Source: Pegea sp. RAD2-039
Lineage: Eukaryota; Chordata; Thaliacea; Salpida; Salpidae
NCBI GenBank assembly: GCA_034620365.1
Contig: JAQGEQ010000306.1
Span: 62,001 to 126,000, forward strand
Direction: 5' to 3'
DNA: 64,000 bases
Position numbers and translations under genes: made by a program. This document shows positions 11,060 through 20,959 of this stretch, in pieces (positions within the stretch are counted from its first letter, which is position 1; each line of letters starts with the position of its first letter). The notes under the pieces are model-generated. The model was not told the DNA's origin and did no database searches. It saw only the letters and a list, made by a program, of their open reading frames with translations.

Positions 11060-14000
11060 GATTTGGGACAGTGACCTCGGGTAGTGACCTGGGACAGTGA
11101 CCTGGGACAGTGACCTCGGGTAGTGACCTGGGACAGTGACCTGGGGTAGTGACCTGAGACAGTGACCTGAGACAGTGACCTGAGACAATGACCTGGGACA
11201 GTGATCGTGGACAGTGACCTGGGATAGTAACCTGAGACAGTGACCTGAGACAGTGACCTGGGACATTGACCTGGGACATTGACCTGGGACAGTAACCTGA
11301 GACAGTGACATGGGACAATGACCTGGGACAGTGACCTGGGACAGTGACCTCGGGTAGTGACCTGGGACAGTGACCTGGGGTAGTGACCTGAGACAGTGAC
11401 CTGAGACAGTGACCTGAGACAATGACCTGGGACAGTGATCGTGGACAGTGACCTGGGATAGTAACCTGAGACAGTGACCTGAGACAGTGACCTGGGACAT
11501 TGACCTGGGACAGTAACCTGAGACAGTGAAATGGGACAATGACCTGGGAAAGTGACCTGGGACAGTGACCTGAGACAATGACCTAAGACAGTAACCTGGG
11601 ACAGTGATCTGGGACAGTGATCTGGGACAGTAACCTGGGACAGTGACCTGAGACAGTGACCTGGGACAGTAACCTGGGACAGTGACCTGAGACAGTGACC
11701 TGGGACAGTGACCTGGGGTAGTGACCTGGGACAATGACCTGGGACAGAGATCTGGGACAGTGACCTGGGACAGTAACCTGAGACAGTGACCTGAGACAGT
11801 GACCTGAGACAGTGATCTGAGACAGTGACCTGAGACAGTGACCTGAGACAGTGACCTGGGACAATGCCCAGGGACAGTGACCTGGGACAGTGACCTGGGA
11901 CAGTGATCTGGGACAGTGACCTGGGACAGTAACCTGGGACAGTGATCTAGGACAGTGACCTAGGACAGTGATCTGGGACAGTGACCTGGGGTAGTGACCT
12001 GGGACAGCGACCTGGGGTAGTGACCTGGGACAATGACCTGGGACAGTGATCTGGGAGAGTGATCCGGGACAGTGACCTGGGACAGTAACCTGGGACAGTG
12101 ACCTGAGACAGTGACCTGGGACAGTGACCTGAGACAGTGACCTGGGACAGTGACCTGAGACAATGACCTGGGACAGTGACCTAGGACAGTGATCTGGGAC
12201 AGTGACCTGGGACAGTAACCTGGGACAGTGACCTGTGACAGTGACCTGGAACAGTGACCTGGGACAGTGATCTAGGACAGTGACCTGGGACAGTGATCTG
12301 GGACAGTGACCCGGGGTACTGACCTGGGACAATGACCTGGGACAGTGATCTGGGAGAGTGATCCGGGACAGTGACCTGGGACAATAACCTGGGACAGTGA
12401 CCTGAGAGAGTGACCTGGGGCAGTGACCTGGGACAGTGATCTAGGACAGTGACCTGGGACAGTGACCTGGGGTAGTGACCTGGGACAGTGACCTTGGACA
12501 GTGACCTAGGACAGTAACCTGGGACAGTGATCTAGGACAGTGACCTGGGACAGTGACCTGGGACAGTGACCTGGGGTAGTGACCTGGGACAATGACCTGG
12601 GACAGTGATCTGGGAGAGTGATCCGGGACAGTGACCTGGGACAATAACCTGGGACAGTGACCTGAGAGAGTGACCTGGGGCAGTGACCTGGGACAGTGAT
12701 CTAGGACAGTGACCTGGGACAGTGACCTGGGGTAGTGACCTGGGACAGTGACCTTGGACAGTGACCTAGGACAGTAACCTGGGACAGTGATCTGGGACAG
12801 TTTCCTGAGACAATGACCTGGGACAAAGATCTGGGACAGTGAGCTAGGACAGTGACCTGGGATAGTGACCTGGGGTAGTGACCTGGAACAGTGACTTGGG
12901 ATGTGACCTGAGACAATGACCTGGGACAGTGACCTGAGACAGTGATCTTGGACAGTGACCTGGGGTAGTGACCTGGGGTAGTGACCTGAGAAAGTGACCT
13001 AGGACAGTGACCTGGGGTAGTGACCTGAGACAGTGACCTGCGACAGTGACCTAAGAATGTGACCTGGGACAGTGACCTGGGACAGTGACCTGGGATGTGA
13101 CCTGACACAATGACCTGGGACAGTGACCTGAGACAGTGACCTGGGACAGTGACCTGGGGTAGTGACCTGAGACAGTGACCTCGGGACAGTAACCTGGGAC
13201 AATGACCTGAGATAGTGATCTGGGAGAGTAACCTGGGGTAGTGACCTGAGACAGTGACCTGGGACAGTAACCTGGGACAGTGACCTGAGACAGTGACCTG
13301 AGACAGTGACCTGGGACAGTGATCTGGGACAGTGACCTAGGACAGTGACCTGGGGGAGTGACCTGGGACAGTGACCTGAGACAGTGACCTGAGAAAGTGA
13401 CCTGGGACAGTGACCTGGGACAGTGACCTGGGATAGTGACCTGGGGTAGTGACCTGGGACAGTGACCTGGGATGTGACCTGAGACAATGACATGGGACAG
13501 TGACCTGAGACAGTGACCTGGGAGAGTGACCTGGGATAGTGACCTGAGACAGTGACCTGAGACAGTGACCTGGGACAGTGACCTGGGACAGTGACCTGGG
13601 ACGTGACCTGAGACAGTGATCTGGGACAGTGACCTGGGACAATGACCTGGGACTGTGAACTGGGACAGTGACCTGGGACAGTGATCTGGGACAGTGACCT
13701 AGGACAGTGACATGGGGTAGTGACCTGGGACAGTGACCTGAGGCAGTGACCTTGGGACAGTAACCTGAGACAGTGATCTGGGACAGTGACCTGGGACAGT
13801 GACCTAGGACAGTGACATGGGGTAGTGACCTGGGACAGTGACCTGGGACAGTGATCTAGGACAGTGACCTGGGACAGTGATCTGGGACAGTGACCTGGGA
13901 CAGTGACCTGAGACAGTGATTTGGGACAATGACCTGGGACAATGACCTGGGACTGTGATCTGGGACAGTGACCTGGGACAGTGATCTGGGACAGTGATCT

Positions 14001-15283
14001 GGGACAGTGACCTAGGACAGTGACATGGGTTAGTGACCTGGGACAGTGACCTGAGATAGTGACCTTGGGACAGTAACCTGAGACAGTGATCTGGGACAGT
14101 GACCTGGGACAGTGATCTGTGACAGTGACCTAGGACAGTGACATGGGGTAGTGACCTGGGACAGTGACCTGGGACGTGACCTGGGACAGTGACCTGGGAC
14201 AGTGATCTGGGACAGTGACCTAGGACAGTGACCTGGGGGAGTGACCTGGGACAGTGACCTGAGACAGTGACCTGAGAAAGTGACCTGAGACAATGACCTG
14301 GGACTGTGACCTGGGACGTGACCTGGGACGGTGACCTGGGACAGTGATCTGGGACAGTGACCTGGGACAGTGACCTGAGACAGTGATTTGGGACAGTGAC
14401 CTGGGACAATGACCTGGGACTGTGATCTGGGACAGTGACCTGGGACAGTGATCTGGGACAGTGATCTGGGACAGTGACCTAGGACAGTGACATGGGTTAG
14501 TGACCTGGGACAGTGACCTGAGACAGTGACCTTGGGACAGTAACCTGAGACAGTGATCTGGGACAGTGACCTGGGACAGTGATCTGTGACAGTGACCTAG
14601 GACAGTGACATGGGGTAGTGACCTGGGACAGTGACCTGGGACGTGACCTGGGACAGTGACCTGGGACAGTGATCTGGGACAGTGACCTAGGACAGTGACC
14701 TGGGGGAGTGACCTGGGACAGTGACCTGAGACAGTGACCTGAGAAAGTGACCTGAGACAATGACCTGGGACTGTGACCTGGGACGTGACCTGGGACGGTG
14801 ACCTGGGACAGTGATCTGGGACAGTGACCTGGGACAGTGACCTGAGACAGTGATTTGGGACAGTGACCTGGGACAATGACCTGGGACTGTGATCTGGGAC
14901 AGTGACCTGGGACAGTGATCTGGGACAGTGATCTGGGACAGTGACCTAGGACAGTGACATGGGTTAGTGACCTGGGACAGTGACCTGAGACAGTGACCTT
15001 GGGACAGTAACCTGAGACAGTGATCTGGGACAGTGACCTGGGACAGTGATCTGTGACAGTGACCTAGGACAGTGACATGGGGTAGTGACCTGGGACAGTG
15101 ACCTGGGACGTGACCTGGGACAGTGACCTGGGACAGTGATCTGGGACAGTGACCTAGGACAGTGACCTGGGGGAGTGACCTGGGACAGTGACCTGAGACA
15201 GTGACCTGAGAAAGTGACCTGAGACAATGACCTGGGACTGTGACCTGGGACGTGACCTGGGACGGTGACCTGGGACAGTGATA
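11060..15283. repeat. 4.2-kb array of a 13-bp minisatellite (about 325 units)
   Basis: The array is built from 13-bp units such as CCTGGGACAGTGA with point variants (GAGACAG, GGGTAG, GATCTGG). Because 39 nt equals three units, long minus-strand frames read 'SQVTVPGHCPRSL' for hundreds of residues; these are artefacts. The array is much more GC-rich than its flanks. It sits between the Arg-rich peptide gene and the acidic-peptide paralogues. Confidence 0.95.
13800..15283. repeat. Higher-order repeat of about 467 bp within the 13-bp array
   Basis: The same succession of unit variants recurs at a 467-bp step: the segment at 14030-14293 reappears at 14497 and 14964, and that at 13804 at about 14271 and 14738. 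467 is one base short of 36 units. At least three nearly identical copies lie at the right edge of the array. Confidence 0.85.
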
Positions 15284-15299
15284 ACTGATTGTATTATCT

Positions 15300-15890
15300 G
15301 TCTCAATTATCTCATATTTTAGTTGATTAAAAAATCTGTTATTAATGAAAATAAAACAATTTTGATAATCAAGAGTAATTTCGGTTATTCTAATTATGAA
15401 TTTTAATTTTAGTTCATTCAACACAAAATTTAAAATTTAAAAATTAAAAAGATTTCAGTTTATTTCAGACTTTTAATTTTACTTTTAGATTATTCTTATT
15501 TTAGAGTCACAACTATCTGTAGATATCTGAAGTTTTTTGAGATACTTTCATGTCTACTAAATTATTTGATGTAAGTTCAGTTGCTCAAAGTTTGATGTAA
15601 ATCCATTATTTTAAAATATTCGAATGGCTAACTGAATTAACTGAATAATATTTAATAAATTATAAAAAAGATATATATTTATAAAACTAAAGATTTGTAG
15701 AATAATAAATATAAAATAATTATTAATAAATTTACAAATATTTTTTTTCCTTTCTAAAATTTCTAAGAAAATAGAAATAGAATAAATTTGAAGCATTTTT
15801 ATTGGACGATTAACAAAGCTCTTTAAATGACGTCACATCCGATAATTTATTGGAAGAAATCTTCGAGAAGAGATGACGTTATTTCCGTTT
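15300..15890. other. AT-rich intergenic DNA
   Basis: No gene recognised. Two copies of a TGACGTCA-like palindrome lie near 15828 and 15873, downstream of the peptide gene that ends at 15895. Confidence 0.5.
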
Positions 15891-15894
15891 AGTT

Positions 15895-16529
15895 TTAATC
15901 TTCACTTTGTCCAGATGATCCTTGATGATGATGATGATGATGATGAAGATAGGCTTTAGCTCCTTTTTTAATCAATCCAAATACCTGCATTTATCAAAAT
16001 CAGTGAAGTTGAACGACATGAAGCAACTTACTGAGCTGAAAAATCCATCAGATTTTAGGTCTTTCTCATCCAAGGAAGCAGTTTTCAGCTCCTGAAAAAT
16101 AAACTAGATCGTAAAGATTTCAGATCTAATCAAAAATAACTTTTTTCAAATCTTTCGATTTGTCGTCAAGAAATTGGATCTGTTGACAAAATCATTCAGG
16201 TGGAACGAAAATTAGTTTTTTTAATTTTTACCATTTTTTCAATATTCTGATCTTGCAACAGATTTTGTCGCCGCATGACGTCATCAGCAACATCGTTGAC
16301 GTCATCAACAGCTTTTGTTTTCGAATCTCCAAATAGAGTGCCAGCAACACCTTTAATCTGCAAAAAATTTGCATAAAAACCATTTAAGTAAAAAAACATT
16401 TCTTACAAAACTCCAGAAACTGTCATCAGCCAGAATTTGCTGCGTCATGTCATCGTCAGCGATGACGTCATCGACAGGTATTGCCATAGCAACTGAAATG
16501 AGAAAGAGAAGGAAGAAAAGAGATCTCAT
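15895..16529 (-). CDS. Acidic secreted peptide precursor A (His7 tail), five exons
   Basis: Minus-strand exons 16529-16407, 16357-16232, 16179-16141, 16091-16032 and 15984-15895, all phase 0, give 145 residues with no frame problem. Residues 1-16 are the signal peptide (MRSLFFLLFLISVAMA), followed by acidic PVDDVIADDD. Exon 2 has VDDVNDVADDV and LLQDQNIEKM. The last exon begins VFGLIKKGAKAYL, continues with seven consecutive His and ends QGSSGQSED. Short introns (about 40-50 bp). Two paralogues follow at 18.2 and 20.0 kb with almost identical first exons and promoters but divergent ends. A short hydrophobic/basic C-terminal segment after an acidic propiece suggests a released peptide; the His tract could bind metal. 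Function unknown. Confidence 0.7.
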
Positions 16530-16557
16530 TGTAGATGATTAGAAGATGATGAAGATA

Positions 16558-16650
16558 AACTTTTCCTTTCAGCTTTTATACTTTTATTTAATTGATTTAA
16601 AAAATCGAATTTTCTATTTAGAGACATTTTGGCTTTTTTTAGTTTGTGGT
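16558..16650 (-). promoter_or_regulatory. Conserved promoter block of peptide gene A, with TATA box
   Basis: The minus strand reads AGTATAAAAGCTGAAA (TATA at 16571-16582), about 45 nt before the ATG. It is preceded by a block also found upstream of genes B and C: AATAGAAAATTC, TGTCTCTAAATAG and AAAGCCAAAATG. Near-identity over roughly 100 bp across three genes suggests shared expression or recent duplication. Confidence 0.65.
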
Positions 16651-17199
16651 TTTAATTAAAGTTTTTATTTGAAATTAATTTTATAATTAGAAAATATTTA
16701 TTTCTATTTTCAATTAAATTATAAATTAAATATTTTTACAAAACAAAGTAGATACTATTGAAAGTTGAATAAAATTTATTTTTTTCTATTTTTATTTATT
16801 TTTATAAAATATCTTTTTTTACTTCAAGTACTTTCTGTTCAAAGTAGAAATTATTTTCGTAGAAATCAACTTTTTCTATAATTTTTTAAAGTCGGCTGAA
16901 TATTTGTCAAAAAATATATAATAATAATAATAATATAATTATATAATAAGTTCTCAAAATCCTTTAATCTAAAAAAAATTTCAAGGATTTTAAATTCAAG
17001 ATTTTATATTTTTAGCTGACAGCAAATAATTTTAAATGAAATCTGAATCTAATCAAGAGAAGTTTCTCTTAAGACTCCTTGTTAAGAGTTTAGAAAAGAT
17101 GTCCTTTCAAAAACAACTTCTTAAGAGAAGTTCAAACTTTCCTACAAATCCACATCACTAAAATATTCTTTCTTCTAACAAATAATTCATAATTTCGAA

Positions 17200-17705
17200 A
17201 TTTATTTCAATAAACGTGAAGGAGGGTGCCTGAAGAGAGCACCTCTTGCTAACACACATTCTCACAAATAATTTCTATTTAGTTATTAATATAGAAAGTA
17301 AAAGATGTAACACATCTGGTATTTCAGTAGTCCTTAAATCATATAACAGTGAACAATTACATAGAATTATAATATAAAAATTCACAGTTTAGAAATGACA
17401 ATGTTGGCAATATTATAACGGTTCAACTTCTTTTTGAACAACGCGAGTGACTTCGACATGACAATGTCTGATGGCAGCTGATTCCATGTATTAATTGTAC
17501 GGTATGAGAAAATATTCAATCTGATTAACGTACCAGGTGATATGGGCTTATTAAGATGTAATGTGTGTCGTCTGAGTTGATGTAACTTGAGGGAAGGACT
17601 AATGGAAAAGAAATCATCAAACTGAAGGTCAATTAAATTGTTGATGATTTTAAAAATAAGAATTAAATTGTATTTAATCCGTCGAATTTCCAAAGTATCT
17701 AAATT
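17200..17705 (-). mobile_element. 5'-truncated LINE, 3' end of ORF2 plus tail
   Basis: The minus strand encodes the intact end of a LINE ORF2 (LDTLEIRRIKYNLILIFK ... TINTWNQLPSDIVMSK ... YNIANIVISKL-stop at 17382), then the 3' UTR with GTGTGTTAGCAAGAGG and the AATAAATTT-like end at about 17200. The insertion lies in the spacer between the head-to-head peptide genes A and B. Its 5' truncation joins a relic of a peptide-gene exon. Confidence 0.8.
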
Positions 17706-17775
17706 TTTTAATTTAGTTTTTTTAATTTTCACCATTTTCTCAATACTCTAATCAAGATTATTTTGCGGCATGTTA
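17706..17775 (-). pseudogene. Relic of a peptide-gene exon 2
   Basis: The minus strand (about 17775-17706) matches the end of exon 2 and start of intron 2 of genes A and B: a degraded LLQDQNIEKM segment (AATCTTGATTAGAGTATTGA), then ATGGTGAAAATTAAAAAAAC. It carries stops and is cut by the LINE. It shows that a further family member once lay between A and B. Confidence 0.55.
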
Positions 17776-18109
17776 TCGCATATTTGCCGCCATTTCTATT
17801 TATATTGTCGATCGATATATAATCGTGATATTTTGTGGACATATTTTAGTTCAAATAGACCTACAAATCAACAAATTTATTTGAAAACTTATTTATTTGC
17901 CATTAAAACCTTCGTAGTAGTAGTTGCTACGTTTATATCTTAGCTGAAAGCTGGAACAACTTAGTTGTCTGTTGATTGGCAAAAGTAGAGATTCTAGATA
18001 CAAATATTTAAAAAATACTTTTACAAATAATGAAGAATAATTCTGAAAAGTTTTCGAGAAAAACTTGAATTAAAAATAAAATTTCAATTGAAAAAAAATT
18101 TTTGAAAAT

Positions 18110-18244
18110 TTTAAATAATTTCGAAACAAAAAAGAAAAAAGCCAAAATGTCTCTAAATAGAAAATTCTATTTTTTAAATCAATTAAATAAAAGTATAAAA
18201 GCTGAAACGAAAAATTTATCTTCATCATCTTCTAATCATCTACA
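18110..18244 (+). promoter_or_regulatory. Conserved promoter block of peptide gene B, with TATA box
   Basis: Contains AGCCAAAATGTCTCTAAATA, AATTCTATTTTTTAAATC and AAGTATAAAAGCTGAAA (TATA at about 18192-18203), about 45 nt before the ATG. The block is the inverted match of the gene A and gene C promoters. Confidence 0.65.
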
Positions 18245-18805
18245 ATGAGATCTCTTTTCTTCCTTCTCTTTCTCATTTCAGTTGCTATGGCAATACCTGT
18301 CGATGACGTCATCGCTGACGATGACATGACGCAGCAAATTCTTGCTGATGACAGTTTCTGGACAACAGTAAACTTTTGTTTCTTTTTTTTTTTACTTTTT
18401 TTGATCCACATTCTCCAGGTTAGTGGTCTCCTGGGCGGCTTGTTTGGAGATTCGAAACCAAAAGCTGTTGATGACGTCATTACTGATGATGATGACGTAA
18501 ATGATGATGTTGATGACGTCATGTCGCTACACAATCTGTTGCAAGATCAGAATATTGAAAAAATGGTGAAAATTAAAAAAACTAATTTGAAAATTTTCTA
18601 TTTTGGAAAATTTTTATTTAATTTTTTTTTAGGAGTCTTTGGATGAAGACTCAAAGAGCAACAATCTTGATGATGAAGATCTACTTTCTAAGGATTTCTT
18701 AAAATCAGTAAGTTACGTTTTCTTGACGTTCCGCTTGACTGATTTTGATAATTCCAGATTTTTGGTTGGATTAAACAAAAAGTTATTGGAAATCATCAGA
18801 ATTAG
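18245..18805 (+). CDS. Acidic secreted peptide precursor B, four exons
   Basis: Exons 18245-18367, 18419-18565, 18633-18707 and 18758-18805, all phase 0, give about 130 residues. Signal peptide MRSLFFLLFLISVAMA is identical to gene A. Exon 2 is expanded in Asp (VDDVITDDDDVNDDVDDV) and keeps LLQDQNIEKM; exon 3 is acidic (DEDSKSNNLDDEDLLSK); exon 4 ends in DFLKSIFGWIKQKVIGN then HQN. It lacks the 13-residue exon 3 of gene A. The acidic middle and short basic, aromatic C-terminus again fit a precursor of a small amphipathic peptide. Head-to-head with gene A and tail-to-tail with gene C. Secretion is well supported; activity is not. Confidence 0.7.
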
Positions 18806-20028
18806 TGATCAAGATTTGATTATAAGTGACGTAATGCTAGTAATCGTCCAATAAAATCCTCTCAATTCAATTTGACAAAATTATTTTTAGTTAGTTTAGA
18901 AATCGATTTAGTTTTTTAGACGAAAAACAAAATTATTTAGTTTTCAAAAAAAAGAAAATTTTTGTAAAAAGAAAAGTTTTTAAACTTCTGAATATCGAAA
19001 CAATTTGGTCTTTTTACAAAATTATCTTTTTTAAATGAAATCTAAATTCAAAATTTTTTAGATTTTAACTTAGAAGAGATTTTAAAAAATTCTGAATTTT
19101 TATTTCTTTTAAAAAATTCAGTTTATAAAGTTTAAAGTAAATTAAGTAAAAAATAATCTAAAAGTTTTTATTAATTACATTTATTCTTCTATTTTTATTA
19201 AAAGTTTTCTTCTCTTTAAAAGTTTAAAAAAAAAATAAATAAAATTTTCGAGTTTTTGAATAATGAATCTTAAATAAAATTTTTAAAATTTAAAAAATTT
19301 GATATTTTGTTTTAAAATGGTTTCAAATTTGAACTTCAAACTTTTTTTCTTTCTTTTTAACAATGAAAACTTTTTCAATTTTTTTTCAATTTCTTTATTT
19401 TTCTTAAAAACTTTCTGCAAACTTTTTTTTACCGAAAAAAATTGAAATTTAAAACTAAAAAATTTTAAATCGACTTCCGGCTAAATTTTTACAAATTTGT
19501 TGCCACTAAGTTCCAAAAATGAAGTCTTGAACTGATCTATCAGATGATCGAAGAGTATCTTTTGATTTAAAGACACATGTGAGCGAGATACGCAGAATTT
19601 AATGATTTTTAATTCGATTTATTAACTACAGATAATCTGAATATATTCCGGTGGTGACGTCATATCCACTTTACGTATTTTCTTATTTCTAATTTGGAAA
19701 TAATCTAGATGCTAACTTATTCATTTTAAGTTGGTTCAAATCGATATTATTTATTTTTTATTTATTTAAATATCAAAGTTTTATTCAATAAATAAATAAT
19801 TCCAGAAATTAACTGAAAAGTTGTTTTAACTTTAAGTAGCAAATCTTTTAATAATTTTTCTACTTTTTTTCTTTGATGAGTTTCATTCGTCTCAAAGACT
19901 TTTTTGGATTTAAATTTTTTTGGATTTAAATTTTTGACTCGAAAAATCAGAAAATAACAAATTATTTTTTTAAAGAAATCTTTTATTTTGCGATTACGTA
20001 GACCTCAAAAGAGTGATGACGTCACGAA
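18806..20028. other. Intergenic DNA between convergent peptide genes
   Basis: AT-rich. An unrecognised, somewhat more GC-rich patch lies at about 19495-19670 (contains a TGACGTCA near 19656). No gene is supported. Confidence 0.45.
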
Positions 20029-20503
20029 CTATTGGAATAAGTCCTCATCTTCATCATTTCCACCATTTGCGCTGCGGCCGAAAAACTTGTTGAAGAGCTG
20101 TAATCGTCGAAATCAGTGAAGCGGAACAAAATGTGAAAAACTTACTTTTTTCAGAAAATCTGGTTTTAAGTTTGTTGAATCAAAATCAATGTCCGAAGAG
20201 ACATCTGGGATTTTCTAAAAAAAGAAAAAAGATAAAATTTCAAATTGACAAAAAATCGAAAAACAACTTTTTCAAAATTTTCATTTTTCCATTCGTCATA
20301 AAGTAATCGAATCTGCGAACAAAATCATTCAAGCGGAACAACAAATTGATTCAAATTTTTCCGATAAAACTCACCATTTTACCAACATACTGATCTTGCA
20401 GAAGAATCTGTCGCAAGATGACGTCATCGTCAGCGATGGCGTCATCGACAGGCATTGCCATAGCAACTGAAATGAGAAAGAGAAGGAAGAAAAGAGATCT
20501 CAT
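20029..20503 (-). CDS. Acidic secreted peptide precursor C, four exons
   Basis: Minus-strand exons 20503-20375, 20312-20268, 20214-20146 and 20097-20029, all phase 0, give about 103 residues. The signal peptide matches genes A and B. Exon 1 runs from PVDDAIADDDV straight into LRQILLQDQYVGKM, so it looks like a fusion of the A/B exon 1 and exon 2 ends with the middle lost. Exon 2 (IRLLYDEWKNENFEK) matches gene A exon 3. The C-terminus is DFLKK then LFNKFFGRSANGG and an acidic end. So A, B and C share one frame but differ by exon loss and C-terminal change. Function unknown. Confidence 0.7.
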
Positions 20504-20539
20504 TGTAGATGATTAGAAGATGATGAAGATAAACTTTTC

Positions 20540-20630
20540 GTTTCAGCTTTTATACTTTTATTTAATTGATTTAAAAAATAGAATTTTCTATTTAGAGACA
20601 TTTTGGCTTTTTTTAGTTTGTGGTTTTAAT
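20540..20630 (-). promoter_or_regulatory. Conserved promoter block of peptide gene C, with TATA box
   Basis: The minus strand reads AGTATAAAAGCTGAAACG (TATA at about 20545-20556), preceded by the same AAATAGAAAATTC and AAAAGCCAAAATG blocks as genes A and B. Confidence 0.65.
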
Positions 20631-20959
20631 TGTCTAAAAATCAATTTTAGATTTTCTAAATAAATTTTCTTTCAATTGTTTCAATTCTTTTATTAAATTT
20701 TATTTTTCAACTTTTTAAGAATCTTTTAATTTAATTAAATTTTAGTTGAAAAACTTTTTTAATTCTAACTTGTTTGTAAACTTTAAAGATAAAAACTGAT
20801 TAGTGAGATTTGTGAATTGTTCTTGTAAGTCTTCTTGGTGAAGAGCAACTCTACAGGATTTGAGTTTCTATATATAGAAGAAGAAAATAAAAAGCAAATA
20901 ATTTTTTAGTTTGTATAAAGTTCAAATTTTTGAATCGAAAAAAGTTTTTCATTTTTATT

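Noticed and set aside
11043-15424. Long minus-strand frames reading SQVTVPGHCPRSL repeats
   Set aside because: They are the consequence of a 13-bp unit (39 nt = 13 codons); frames overlap, shift and have no start context, splice sites or flanking domain.
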